64,000 nucleotides of DNA, taken from positions 124,001 to 188,000 of the forward strand of contig JAQGJK010000004.1 of the NCBI GenBank assembly GCA_028290665.1, given 5' to 3'. This document shows, piece by piece, positions 9,031-17,146 of this stretch. Source of the DNA: Devosia sp. (GTDB lineage Bacteria > Pseudomonadota > Alphaproteobacteria > Rhizobiales > Devosiaceae). Below the pieces are notes generated by a model that was given only the letters and a program-made list of their open reading frames with translations, made no database searches and was not told where the DNA came from. The stretch's first letter is position 1; each line of letters opens with the position of its first letter. Both the position numbers and the translations under genes were made by a program.

Positions 9031-10566
9031 CTACGCCTGGTTGCGGAAGTATTTGTGGTGTTCGCTCGACCGGACTTGCTTGAATTCCTCGCCGACGATC
9101 AATTCGGCCTCGCGGACCTTGTCGACGTATTCCTTGAACGAGGGCCCGGTCAGATCAATAGCGACGGCGTCGAAGTGGGCCCATTCGGTGTTGCCCATCT
9201 TCACATGCTTTTCGACCATCTGCGCCCCGGCGGCGACCGCCATGACCGAGGCCATCCAGCCAAAATCATGGCTTGAATAGGCCGGCACGATTCGCGGTTC
9301 CTGGCGCGACAGTTCAAAATAGTGCCTGACAACTCCGATGCCGCAGTCTTCGACCGGCGTCGGATAGGCCGAGTTCGCCTGCATCAGATAGAGCTGCTTG
9401 CAGCGCTTGAAGGTCTCGAGGACCCATTGCTCATACCCGGTGTCGGTCATGCCCGTCGACAGCACCACGGCGCCTCCGAAATTGGCGGCGACATGGCTAA
9501 GATATTCAGTGTGCTCGGAGATTGTCGACGGCAGCTTCATCCGCCTGGGCTCGAACTGCAGCATGAACTTGAACGAATCCATGTCCAGCACCGAGGCGAA
9601 CCAGTCGATGTCGAGCTGCTTGCACAATGCATCCAGCGCAGCAAAGTCATCGGCGTCGAGTTCGAGCTGACGGCGATAATCCCCAAAGGTGGTGCCGAAC
9701 GGCGAGGCATAGCGAGACCGCAACTGCTCGTCGGAATAGAAGGTTTCAACGTGCCGCTTTTGCACCTTGATAAGGTCGGCACCGGCTGCCTTGGCGGCGC
9801 GCACCATGCGTTCAAGGCGCAGCCGGTCGCCGAAATGATTGGTCGTCAACTCAGCGGTAACAAGGACCCGGTGCGGCGCATCCAGCGCGCGGACCGGTTG
9901 CGTCAGGAAGGCGTTATTGAGCTCGGCGGGCGTCAGCGCACTCAGTGCCTTGGTGCCGACGTGACGGACTTCGATCTCGGAGCCCTTGAGCACGTAGAGC
10001 GCGTTGATGAAGAAATATTCCTGCATCAGGATCTTGGGCTGGCGATCGTGCTCGTGGCTCGGTGCGTAGTCGAGGCCGAGACGCTGGCTGTAGGCATGCG
10101 TCGGATCGTACTCGAAATCGAACCCGACCATATACACCGTCTGGGTCCGCCCACGGGACTTCGCGATTCGCCGCGCGATCTGCAGGGCGCTCATGAACAG
10201 CACGTCTTCGAGGACGACATCGTCCTGCTGTAGGCGCTGGATCATCAGATCAGCACTTTCCTGCGTCAACGGCACATGCGGGCGGTTGAGGACCTGGCGT
10301 TGCGGCGCCCGAAAATCGGTCGAGGTAACGTACAGGCGCGAGCGGAACCCCGCCTCGGCGATCGAAGACTTGACCCAGTCGCCATGAAAGACGGTGATAT
10401 CGGCCGGCGCGATGCGTTCAGCGTCGTTTAGCGCAATGACCAACGAGCCGGCGAAGACCTGCGGGTCGACGGCGTCGGCAGACGGTCCCTTACCGAGGAT
10501 GAAGATCGTATCGGTGGCGTATGTCGAAGCGATAGCGTCGATCGGGCTCAAGATAACGTCCGTCAT
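9031..10566 (-). CDS. Fusion of a GT42/DUF115-like domain with a NeuB-like nonulosonate synthase
   Basis: Residues about 233-505 are a NeuB-family synthase, which condenses phosphoenolpyruvate with an amino sugar. They show AELTTNHFG (a version of AExGxNHxG), AAKAAGADLIKVQ, LSTGM, a YP motif near 401, YSSHDFG and EKHVKMG. The usual C-terminal antifreeze-like SAF domain is absent because the protein ends just after the barrel. Residues about 18-205 form a second domain with FILGKGPSADAVDP at its start and VYMVGFDFEYD near 144-154. This order resembles GT42 sialyltransferases (Cst-II type) and the DUF115/MptE-like family. One chain may thus make and transfer, or make and sense, the same sugar; this is inference. 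The ATG at 10566 has a good GGAGGGA ribosome site, even though it lies 77 bases inside the upstream phosphatase gene. Confidence 0.8.
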   Translation of the reverse strand: MTDVILSPIDAIASTYATDTIFILGKGPSADAVDPQVFAGSLVIALNDAERIAPADITVFHGDWVKSSIAEAGFRSRLYVTSTDFRAPQRQVLNRPHVPLTQESADLMIQRLQQDDVVLEDVLFMSALQIARRIAKSRGRTQTVYMVGFDFEYDPTHAYSQRLGLDYAPSHEHDRQPKILMQEYFFINALYVLKGSEIEVRHVGTKALSALTPAELNNAFLTQPVRALDAPHRVLVTAELTTNHFGDRLRLERMVRAAKAAGADLIKVQKRHVETFYSDEQLRSRYASPFGTTFGDYRRQLELDADDFAALDALCKQLDIDWFASVLDMDSFKFMLQFEPRRMKLPSTISEHTEYLSHVAANFGGAVVLSTGMTDTGYEQWVLETFKRCKQLYLMQANSAYPTPVEDCGIGVVRHYFELSRQEPRIVPAYSSHDFGWMASVMAVAAGAQMVEKHVKMGNTEWAHFDAVAIDLTGPSFKEYVDKVREAELIVGEEFKQVRSSEHHKYFRNQA

Positions 10567-11209
10567 AAGGCATTCCCTCCACCGTCACGTCGCAGCCCTG
10601 CTCCTGGGCGAGTACAAGCCCGGCAAGCATGTCCCAAGTGTAAGCGCCCTTGGGGTTGGTGAAGCGGGCGAACGCGCCGCGTGACACGTTGTATAGATTA
10701 TAGACCGCACATCCCATTATCCGGGCTTCCCCGGCAGTCGAAAGGTCGGTGACAAGTTCGGGCGTGATCGACGATGAAAATCCGGTTACGCGTGAAGTCT
10801 GGAGCTGCGGTCGATCACCGGTGAGCAGCCGGTCGCCCAATTCGGGCATGGTAATCAGGCTCGCCACATGACTACCCCGATGCCAGAGCGAAATCGCGGT
10901 TCCCCACTCCTTCAACCCCGAGGTGAAGTTCTCGGTGCCGTCGATGGGGTCAACAACGGCTATCCAGTCCTCGCGACTTGCCGGCGCTGCGGCATCGAAT
11001 GACTCTTCACCGATAAACTGCACCCGCCCAAAATAACTTAGCAGCGCTTCGCGGACCAGATCCTCGACCAGGAAGTCTGCAGCGGTAACGGGACTTGAGT
11101 CTGGTTTGAAGCGCCGTTCGAATCGCAATTCTCGAATTCGTGGCAGACTGTTCAGGATCAGCGTGTCGATGCGATCAAGCAGTGCAGTTACGTCGCTGAC
11201 GGAGCTCAT
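10490..11209 (-). CDS. Inositol-monophosphatase-family sugar phosphatase
   Basis: This 239-residue protein belongs to the lithium-sensitive, magnesium-dependent phosphatase superfamily (IMPase, CysQ, histidinol-phosphatase types). The metal-binding motifs are plain: GEES near 67-70, VDPIDGTENF near 86-95 and WDMLAG in the C-terminal third. I chose the ATG at 11209; a TTG at 11278 is also in frame, but neither has a good ribosome site. The gene precedes the NeuB-like fusion and overlaps it by 77 bases, so the two are probably translated together. In this setting it may remove phosphate from a sugar-phosphate intermediate of the nonulosonate route, as happens when a 9-phosphate product is made. 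A role in inositol or PAP metabolism cannot be excluded by sequence alone. Confidence 0.83.
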   Translation of the reverse strand: MSSVSDVTALLDRIDTLILNSLPRIRELRFERRFKPDSSPVTAADFLVEDLVREALLSYFGRVQFIGEESFDAAAPASREDWIAVVDPIDGTENFTSGLKEWGTAISLWHRGSHVASLITMPELGDRLLTGDRPQLQTSRVTGFSSSITPELVTDLSTAGEARIMGCAVYNLYNVSRGAFARFTNPKGAYTWDMLAGLVLAQEQGCDVTVEGMPYDGRYLEPDRRYRFDIRHRYDLHPR

Positions 11210-11582
11210 GAAATTTTCGGACGTCCATGCAATTTGTGCCGATTGAAGGTCGGCAATACCGGGTTTTACTTGCCGCAAAACGTATGCGTTGAGCTATGGC
11301 AGGGTCATCGCGGCAGCCGACCGGAGTGATGACTCGTCTAGCTCATCGACTAGCCGCAGTCCACCAGGGGGTTTGGAGTTTGACGGATTTTGGCGCTATT
11401 TTGACCTGATCGACGTCTAAATCAATGCAAGGAACTTGGGGTTCCAATCAGTGAAGTTTCTGATGGTTAGATATCGTTTGGTAAAAAATGTCTTTGCGCA
11501 TATCTGTCCAGACATCATAAAAAGACCTTTTAGTCCGAAAATAATACAAACGCTCTTTATCTTGTTGTCTGAAAGTCTCGTT
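11210..11582. other. AT-rich intergenic region between the CgeB-like gene and the phosphatase gene
   Basis: I see no gene of its own here. The part from about 11,400 to 11,582 is conspicuously AT-rich next to the surrounding 60% plus GC sequence. It should hold the promoter for the phosphatase, NeuB-like and cytidylyltransferase group on the minus strand and the end of the CgeB-like transcript. No hairpin with a T-run was found. Short open frames crossing it continue as antisense shadows of the CgeB-like gene. Confidence 0.4.
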
Positions 11583-13145
11583 TCATACCAATTGCGCTTC
11601 GTCCGTGAAAAAACGACCAAGACCTCGTCTGCGGGCAATGACTTCATACACAGCAATGATATCGTCGGCCCGGTGATCGAATGTATGGTTTGCCATGACG
11701 ATTGCCCGGGCTCGTTCGGCGCGTGCAGCCCGCTCTTCAGGATGGGCGAGATAGTAAGTGACCTTGTCCTTGAGTTCCCGCGGATCGGCCGCAGTCTCAA
11801 TAGCGTCGCCAAACACTTCCGCTAGGCCACGCACCGGATCGGTGATGATGAAAGCTCCAGCGGCTGAACCGTCGAACAACCGGTTCGACAGGAAGCCCTC
11901 CTCGCGCATCGTGTCCCAGTGATCGTTCAACAGAATTTCACAGGAGCCGTACCAGCGATGCAGGTCCTCATTTAGGATATGCGTGCCGAGCACATAGTGA
12001 TCGGGAATGACGTCGGTCCAGCGGCTGCCGAACACCGCCAGGTCGATGCCCTGCTCGACGCACCAGCGCACGATCGTGCGATATTCCTTTCGCGAGTTTC
12101 CCACAAACAGTGCCGATTGAGCGAGGTTCAACTTTTTGACCGTTGGACGAAACACCGCTGGATCGGTCGCCTGATGCAGCGTGCTGACCGGCGTCGACGT
12201 CTGGTTGCTCAGTGCCCGGGAATGAATGTCGGATGCCACGAACAGGTGGTCGAAATCGCGAGTTTCGGCGCCAGCGAGCCGGTCGGGATGACTGATCTGC
12301 CACATCAAGTTGACGGCCCCCGCATCGACCAGACACCGATGACGGCCGCGAAGGACCAGGTTGACGTCGTCGCCCTGGGTTTGCCACTCGTCCGCACAGT
12401 CGACCCTCGCTACCCAGCCGCGGCGCTGCAACGCAGCGGCCAGCTGTTTGCCATAGTGATAATCACCCCACTCGTGTGCAATCTTGAGGTTGGGCGCCGC
12501 AACCTTGATGCCAATGGTAACCGGCAAAGAACGCGACACCACCTGAGCAGCCACTCTCGGCGCTCGGGGCAAGACCGCTGGACTTCCCGGCAGTGCAGAA
12601 GGCGTTCCTGCCGGGATGATCTGAACGAAGCGATGTCCTGCGGCAGCGACGCTGTGGGGGATTATTAGCGTAAAAGCCCGGCGGCTTTTTCCCTCATGCG
12701 CCGGGTCGAGTACCGCGGCAGCCACCGCGACGATTTCTTGACCGACAACGGCAGAAACGGCAATGGGCGCATCGTCGTCCAGTTCATCGGCTACGATGTG
12801 ACCCCGGATGACGTTATCAATGACGCTGTCGACGCTACCACTGCGGGGGCGCGACCGATACCGCCGGGGGCTGCCAGGAAGTTCATTGCCTTCGGCGTCA
12901 CGGACATGAAGCACGTGTGATCGGCTATCCTGAGCTGCAGCGGGAAGCACCAAGGCAAATCCACATTGATCGTCGAGCCTCGGCGCGAACAGAAAGCGGC
13001 GCGGCAGGTGAGCCACCGCTGTGACGGCGGGCTCTCCCGCATCGATACTCAGGCTGACGCTTCCTCCAGCTGACGCCCAGCCCGTGACAGCGTCATCGAC
13101 CAGCGGATCGACCGCTCCATTCGGCAATTCTTCAGACGTGGACAT
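11583..13145 (-). CDS. CgeB-like glycosyltransferase with two N-terminal beta-sandwich modules
   Basis: Residues about 210-510 form a GT-B glycosyltransferase of the CgeB/YkvP kind (Glyco_trans_1_2). The marks are HLFVASDIHSRAL, ALFVGNSRKEYRTI, and REEGFLSNRLFDGSAAGAF, where the second glutamate and surrounding residues sit at the usual nucleotide-sugar site. In front are two modules of about 85-90 residues (near 13-97 and 103-192). Each begins with a VTGWA or IRGHI strand and ends in LPGSP. The same module recurs three times in the next gene upstream. There is no signal peptide or membrane segment, so the enzyme is presumably cytoplasmic or loosely membrane-attached. It begins nine bases after the stop of the family-2 enzyme, so the two are co-transcribed. 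The acceptor and donor are unknown. Confidence 0.82.
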   Translation of the reverse strand: MSTSEELPNGAVDPLVDDAVTGWASAGGSVSLSIDAGEPAVTAVAHLPRRFLFAPRLDDQCGFALVLPAAAQDSRSHVLHVRDAEGNELPGSPRRYRSRPRSGSVDSVIDNVIRGHIVADELDDDAPIAVSAVVGQEIVAVAAAVLDPAHEGKSRRAFTLIIPHSVAAAGHRFVQIIPAGTPSALPGSPAVLPRAPRVAAQVVSRSLPVTIGIKVAAPNLKIAHEWGDYHYGKQLAAALQRRGWVARVDCADEWQTQGDDVNLVLRGRHRCLVDAGAVNLMWQISHPDRLAGAETRDFDHLFVASDIHSRALSNQTSTPVSTLHQATDPAVFRPTVKKLNLAQSALFVGNSRKEYRTIVRWCVEQGIDLAVFGSRWTDVIPDHYVLGTHILNEDLHRWYGSCEILLNDHWDTMREEGFLSNRLFDGSAAGAFIITDPVRGLAEVFGDAIETAADPRELKDKVTYYLAHPEERAARAERARAIVMANHTFDHRADDIIAVYEVIARRRGLGRFFTDEAQLV

Positions 13146-13154
13146 GGCGAACCT

Positions 13155-16100
13155 TCAGCGATCAAGCAGGAGTGACAAGACAATCTTCAGCCGGTCGCGG
13201 ATCGTCGACACTTTATAGAGGTGATCGAACCGACGGCGACCGCGGACAGCCAGTTTGTCCAGCATCAACGTATCGGCGAGTACGGCATCAACCTGTTTGG
13301 TAGCCCGGGCAAGATCGGCAACATTGGCAGGAATGGCGACAGCCGCGCTACGCCAGGCGGCGTAGGCTTCGTCGTCGATGACCAGCAGTGGCACCCGCTT
13401 TTGCTGAGCAACAATTCCGGTTCCGATCAGCATGAACTTGTCCCACCGGCTCGGCACGGTCAGCAGGATCAGTTTGGCGTACTGCGCGTAGCCGAGAATC
13501 CCCCGATCGTCAGCGTCGAGGACCCGCTCTTTGTGAGCATCGAACAACGTAGCAGACCTATGGCCATCAACCCCGATGGTGATAAGCAGCGATGACTTTC
13601 CTGCCCGATTCCGCTCGATCAGCGCGGCCCTCCACCCCGCCTCAGCATGCTGTGGCACGATGAACATGACTGGCTTTGCGGCTATTAGGTCCGCTGCCAG
13701 CTGTCCGTCGAATGCTGCGATATTAGATAGCTGGTTGAGGTGCATTGTGCCGATTGCCGGCCCAACGCCATTATAGGACAACGAAAGTTGCTCACTTATC
13801 GAGCCAACGCGAAGGACCGGCATGCCGGCCTTCCCACCAAGAAAAGGGGCCACATCCGGCGCAAGGATCGCGGCTTCGCCAACCAGGAAATCCTCGGTCC
13901 TCTGGCCGGCGCGGCGCCAGATCACCTCGACGTCTGTCGATGCAACGGCGTCGTTCGCCATTCTTCGCAATTTCTCGGAGTCCGGCAGCACCAGACGCAC
14001 TTCAGCATCCTCCGCAAGTATAGCCGCGAGGCATACCAGAGATTTTGCCTGATCGACGTCGCCACCTGCAATGATTGTCAGAATTCGGCGATCACCTGAA
14101 GCGATCGATGGCGTGTCCAGCTCAAGCGCGCGCAACGCTTTCTTTGCCACGATCGCATTGAAGTCCGTCGTCGAGTTGAGGCTGGTGACCTGACCCCAGG
14201 CGACGTTCCGCCGATACAACGTCGTATAGAGCGGGATACTCTGCGCCTGGACGAGGCGCGTATAGCGTAGCACCAAATCCCAGTCCTGAACCCGCTGAAG
14301 GCTTTCATCGAAGCCGCCGACTACGTCGTACAGCCCGCGATCGAGGACAATCGAATTTAGATCGATGAAATTGCGGCGAAGCAGACCTTGATAATCGAAC
14401 GGGACCAGTTTCAGTGTGGCACTACTTACTCTGGCCCCAGTCGTATCTGTGTCGATATAGCCGCTGTACACGAGCCCTGCACGAGTCTTGATTAACCGGC
14501 TAAGCGATATCTCGAGAAATAGTGGGTGCCAGATATTGTCCGAGTCGAGGAATGCCAAATAGCTGCCGTGCGCAAATTTTAGCCCGAAATTGCGCGCCAC
14601 GGCGCCGTTGGATTTTTCGAGACGCAGGTAACGGATACGGGGATCGGAAAACGACTGGACCACGATCTCGGTCTTGTCGGTGCTACCGTCATCACAGACG
14701 ATTAGCTCCCAGTTCGTCCACGATTGATCGAGTATAGACTGGATTGCTTCGGCGATCAGGAAGCCCCGATTGAACGTGGGCATAATTATGCTGACCAGCG
14801 GCTTAGTAGATATCGCATGCTCGAGGAGGAAGCCAACGGCGTCCAACTCGTTCTGTTGCAGACTGCCTTCAAGCACTCTGCCATTGGCCTCATTGTCGAG
14901 CGCAACGTCCTCGATCATTCGGCGAACATGGCTGTTGAAGACAGACCGCGGGTTGCTTCGAGCGGTGTTGGCCGCCTTGTAAGTTGCGGCGAGGGATATT
15001 TCTATGGCTTGATTTCCGGACTGGGAACTCAGGTCAGTAATGCCACGCAACCAGTCGGCGACTGCCGTGACTGAAGTCTCGCTGCCCTTTGGCGCCAACG
15101 CAACGCCGGGTCCGGGCCGGCGCCACTCGCGCGCGCCCACCGACAACCAGTGTTGGAAGCCGGACTCGATTATACCTGCTTCAATGGCCTCTCTCGCATC
15201 GATGTACTGTGCCTGATACCAGGACTCATCGAACCAGGCATTTGGGCTGCGTCCGCGTGCCGCGCCTTGCTCGAGATAGTGCGACAGGGCCGACCCGGTC
15301 TTGCCGGCCTCGATCAGTACGGACACATCCGGGTACGCTACCAGATACCAGTCTGCATCGAACAGGCCGCTCCACTGTTCAGCCGATAAGGCCGCTTTTG
15401 CGGCAGATGGACCGGGCAAGGGAAGCGCGGGAAGTTCGCGATCGGCGAGCGTTGTCTCTCCGTCCTCGGCGCGAATAATGTCGAACGTCGCCACTGGTCC
15501 GATCGCTGCCGTGCCGATGCCGATCGACAGTGCAGTATCAGGAAGCGGAATGGAAAATCCGGCCCGGCGGTCAGCCAACGCGGCGACCCGGCGATCGGCT
15601 TTGACTTCGCCAAGCAGCCGGCCATCGACCCAGACGCTAAGCGCCACCGGCCGACCGGGCTCCAGAGTGTCGGTGATCCAGCCTGTGACCCGACGGAGCG
15701 CCACTGGATCGACATGTACTAGAAAGCGGTTCTGGCCGAAACGGACAGAGAACGGGCCGCCTGCAAGGCTTTGACCAAGCCGGAAACGCGCGAAAAGCTG
15801 GTGGACCCGTCCATCGCGAAGCGACAAGGGCAGGGGAAAGCGAAAGGCGCAGTGCCCGTTATTGTAGCCTGCACCAGCGAGTTCGGTATGCAGATTGTCG
15901 GCAACGACCTCAGCAACGACGAGGCCATCGGCGATGATTTCTACAGTAACTGGCGCCGGTGAGATTGCGCGATCAATCGCCCAACCAGATAATGCGCCGT
16001 CTGATCCAAGCTGTACCACCCCTTCCTGAGGGTTCGGGAGATACACTTCACGGGGGCTACCGCGCAGAACGGTTCCGGTCGATGCGACGCGCAGTTCGAG

Positions 16101-16985
16101 GCTGTGACGTTTCCCGTCCAACGCCGCTATCGGCAGCGCGGCCCGGAAGTGACCTGGTGTCGCTTGCGCGATGTAACTATCGCCGGTCATCGGCTCTGCG
16201 GCGAGGATCCCGGCAGCAGCCCCATCGACATAAAGGTCGAGCGCCACTGAACTGGCCGGATCGAAAGTCATCCAGGCAATGCCGGAAACGCCTCCCGCGT
16301 CGATACTCTCGACAACGCCAGCTCCATCGCTGGGAAACCCAAGTGTAAATGTTTGCGCCGGAACTGTTATAATTTTACCGACCGGGACTAAGCGGGAGTC
16401 GCCCTTCCTATCGAGCCCGACGGCGCGATTTCCCACCTTCACTACCTGCAGCGCGGCAACTTCCATCAGGCAATTGGGAAGCATTTCGAAAACGAGGTGG
16501 AACAGATCTGTCTGTCCATTCGACAGGACCTGCGTAAACAGGTGACGTTCGAGCCAAGTCCCATCGTCCGGTGCTGACTCCAAGACCTCCATCGTCATGG
16601 ACTTGCCCCGCTTGTCGAGGCCGGAAACCATTAATTTTGGCGATAAGGTGCCGCCAGTAACCCGGCTGATCCAGACGATGTCGAGCAGGTCGCCCGGGAC
16701 CACATTGTCAAGGGTGAAGCTCAGACAGAATCGCAGATAACCGTCGAGCGTCTCGGCGCGGCAGGCGACGACCGACTCGGGACCATCAAAGCCGCGACCA
16801 ACCGAAATTTCGAAGACATTGTTGCTTCCGGCCTGGAATTCGGCATGTACGTTGCGAACGATCTCTTCGCGGTTCGAATAGCTGCTGGATGGCAAAAGCT
16901 GCGGCTGCGCGTGATCAAGATCGAGGAGGTAAACCGTGCCGTCGCTAGGTTCCGTCTCGTGACCAGCGACAAGCGAGCTACTCAT
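13155..16985 (-). CDS. Giant multidomain family-2 glycosyltransferase (1,276 residues)
   Basis: The catalytic GT-A domain lies near residues 729-960: LVSIIMPTFNRG, then CDDGSTDKTEIVV, LDSDN as the metal-binding DxD, and VQDWDLVLRY as the acceptor-side motif. Three beta-sandwich modules (about 227-317, 322-417 and 421-517) precede it, each with a VSGxxW-like first strand, and the first two end near GSPREV or GGPFSV. Between them and the catalytic domain (about 541-625) are two copies of a repeat of the FDxxWYxxxYxD type that ends in HYLEQGA or HWLSVGA. This repeat is found in many surface-polysaccharide glycosyltransferases. The last 300 residues are a separate domain I cannot name; it may be a degenerate GT-B fold. 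The start is ATG at 16985. It heads the minus-strand group with the CgeB-like gene and probably acts in assembly of a surface glycan or a glycosylated protein. Confidence 0.85.
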   Translation of the reverse strand: MSSSLVAGHETEPSDGTVYLLDLDHAQPQLLPSSSYSNREEIVRNVHAEFQAGSNNVFEISVGRGFDGPESVVACRAETLDGYLRFCLSFTLDNVVPGDLLDIVWISRVTGGTLSPKLMVSGLDKRGKSMTMEVLESAPDDGTWLERHLFTQVLSNGQTDLFHLVFEMLPNCLMEVAALQVVKVGNRAVGLDRKGDSRLVPVGKIITVPAQTFTLGFPSDGAGVVESIDAGGVSGIAWMTFDPASSVALDLYVDGAAAGILAAEPMTGDSYIAQATPGHFRAALPIAALDGKRHSLELRVASTGTVLRGSPREVYLPNPQEGVVQLGSDGALSGWAIDRAISPAPVTVEIIADGLVVAEVVADNLHTELAGAGYNNGHCAFRFPLPLSLRDGRVHQLFARFRLGQSLAGGPFSVRFGQNRFLVHVDPVALRRVTGWITDTLEPGRPVALSVWVDGRLLGEVKADRRVAALADRRAGFSIPLPDTALSIGIGTAAIGPVATFDIIRAEDGETTLADRELPALPLPGPSAAKAALSAEQWSGLFDADWYLVAYPDVSVLIEAGKTGSALSHYLEQGAARGRSPNAWFDESWYQAQYIDAREAIEAGIIESGFQHWLSVGAREWRRPGPGVALAPKGSETSVTAVADWLRGITDLSSQSGNQAIEISLAATYKAANTARSNPRSVFNSHVRRMIEDVALDNEANGRVLEGSLQQNELDAVGFLLEHAISTKPLVSIIMPTFNRGFLIAEAIQSILDQSWTNWELIVCDDGSTDKTEIVVQSFSDPRIRYLRLEKSNGAVARNFGLKFAHGSYLAFLDSDNIWHPLFLEISLSRLIKTRAGLVYSGYIDTDTTGARVSSATLKLVPFDYQGLLRRNFIDLNSIVLDRGLYDVVGGFDESLQRVQDWDLVLRYTRLVQAQSIPLYTTLYRRNVAWGQVTSLNSTTDFNAIVAKKALRALELDTPSIASGDRRILTIIAGGDVDQAKSLVCLAAILAEDAEVRLVLPDSEKLRRMANDAVASTDVEVIWRRAGQRTEDFLVGEAAILAPDVAPFLGGKAGMPVLRVGSISEQLSLSYNGVGPAIGTMHLNQLSNIAAFDGQLAADLIAAKPVMFIVPQHAEAGWRAALIERNRAGKSSLLITIGVDGHRSATLFDAHKERVLDADDRGILGYAQYAKLILLTVPSRWDKFMLIGTGIVAQQKRVPLLVIDDEAYAAWRSAAVAIPANVADLARATKQVDAVLADTLMLDKLAVRGRRRFDHLYKVSTIRDRLKIVLSLLLDR

Positions 16986-17146
16986 TGATTTTGCTCCAGG
17001 TCGCTACGCATCAGGTGTCGCATATGCCATTCACAAAGCACGGTGGCAAGGCGGATGCGAACAGTTCGGAACCGCTGTGAAGGAGTACCCACGGCGGCGC
17101 TGGGCATGTCAACTGCAGGCCGTGCGTGGCAGCCTTGTGGTATCTA

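Noticed and set aside
9322-10233. Plus-strand open frame of 303 codons opposite the NeuB-like fusion
   Set aside because: It is a shadow of a high-GC gene; the minus-strand frame has clear NeuB motifs and a good ribosome site.
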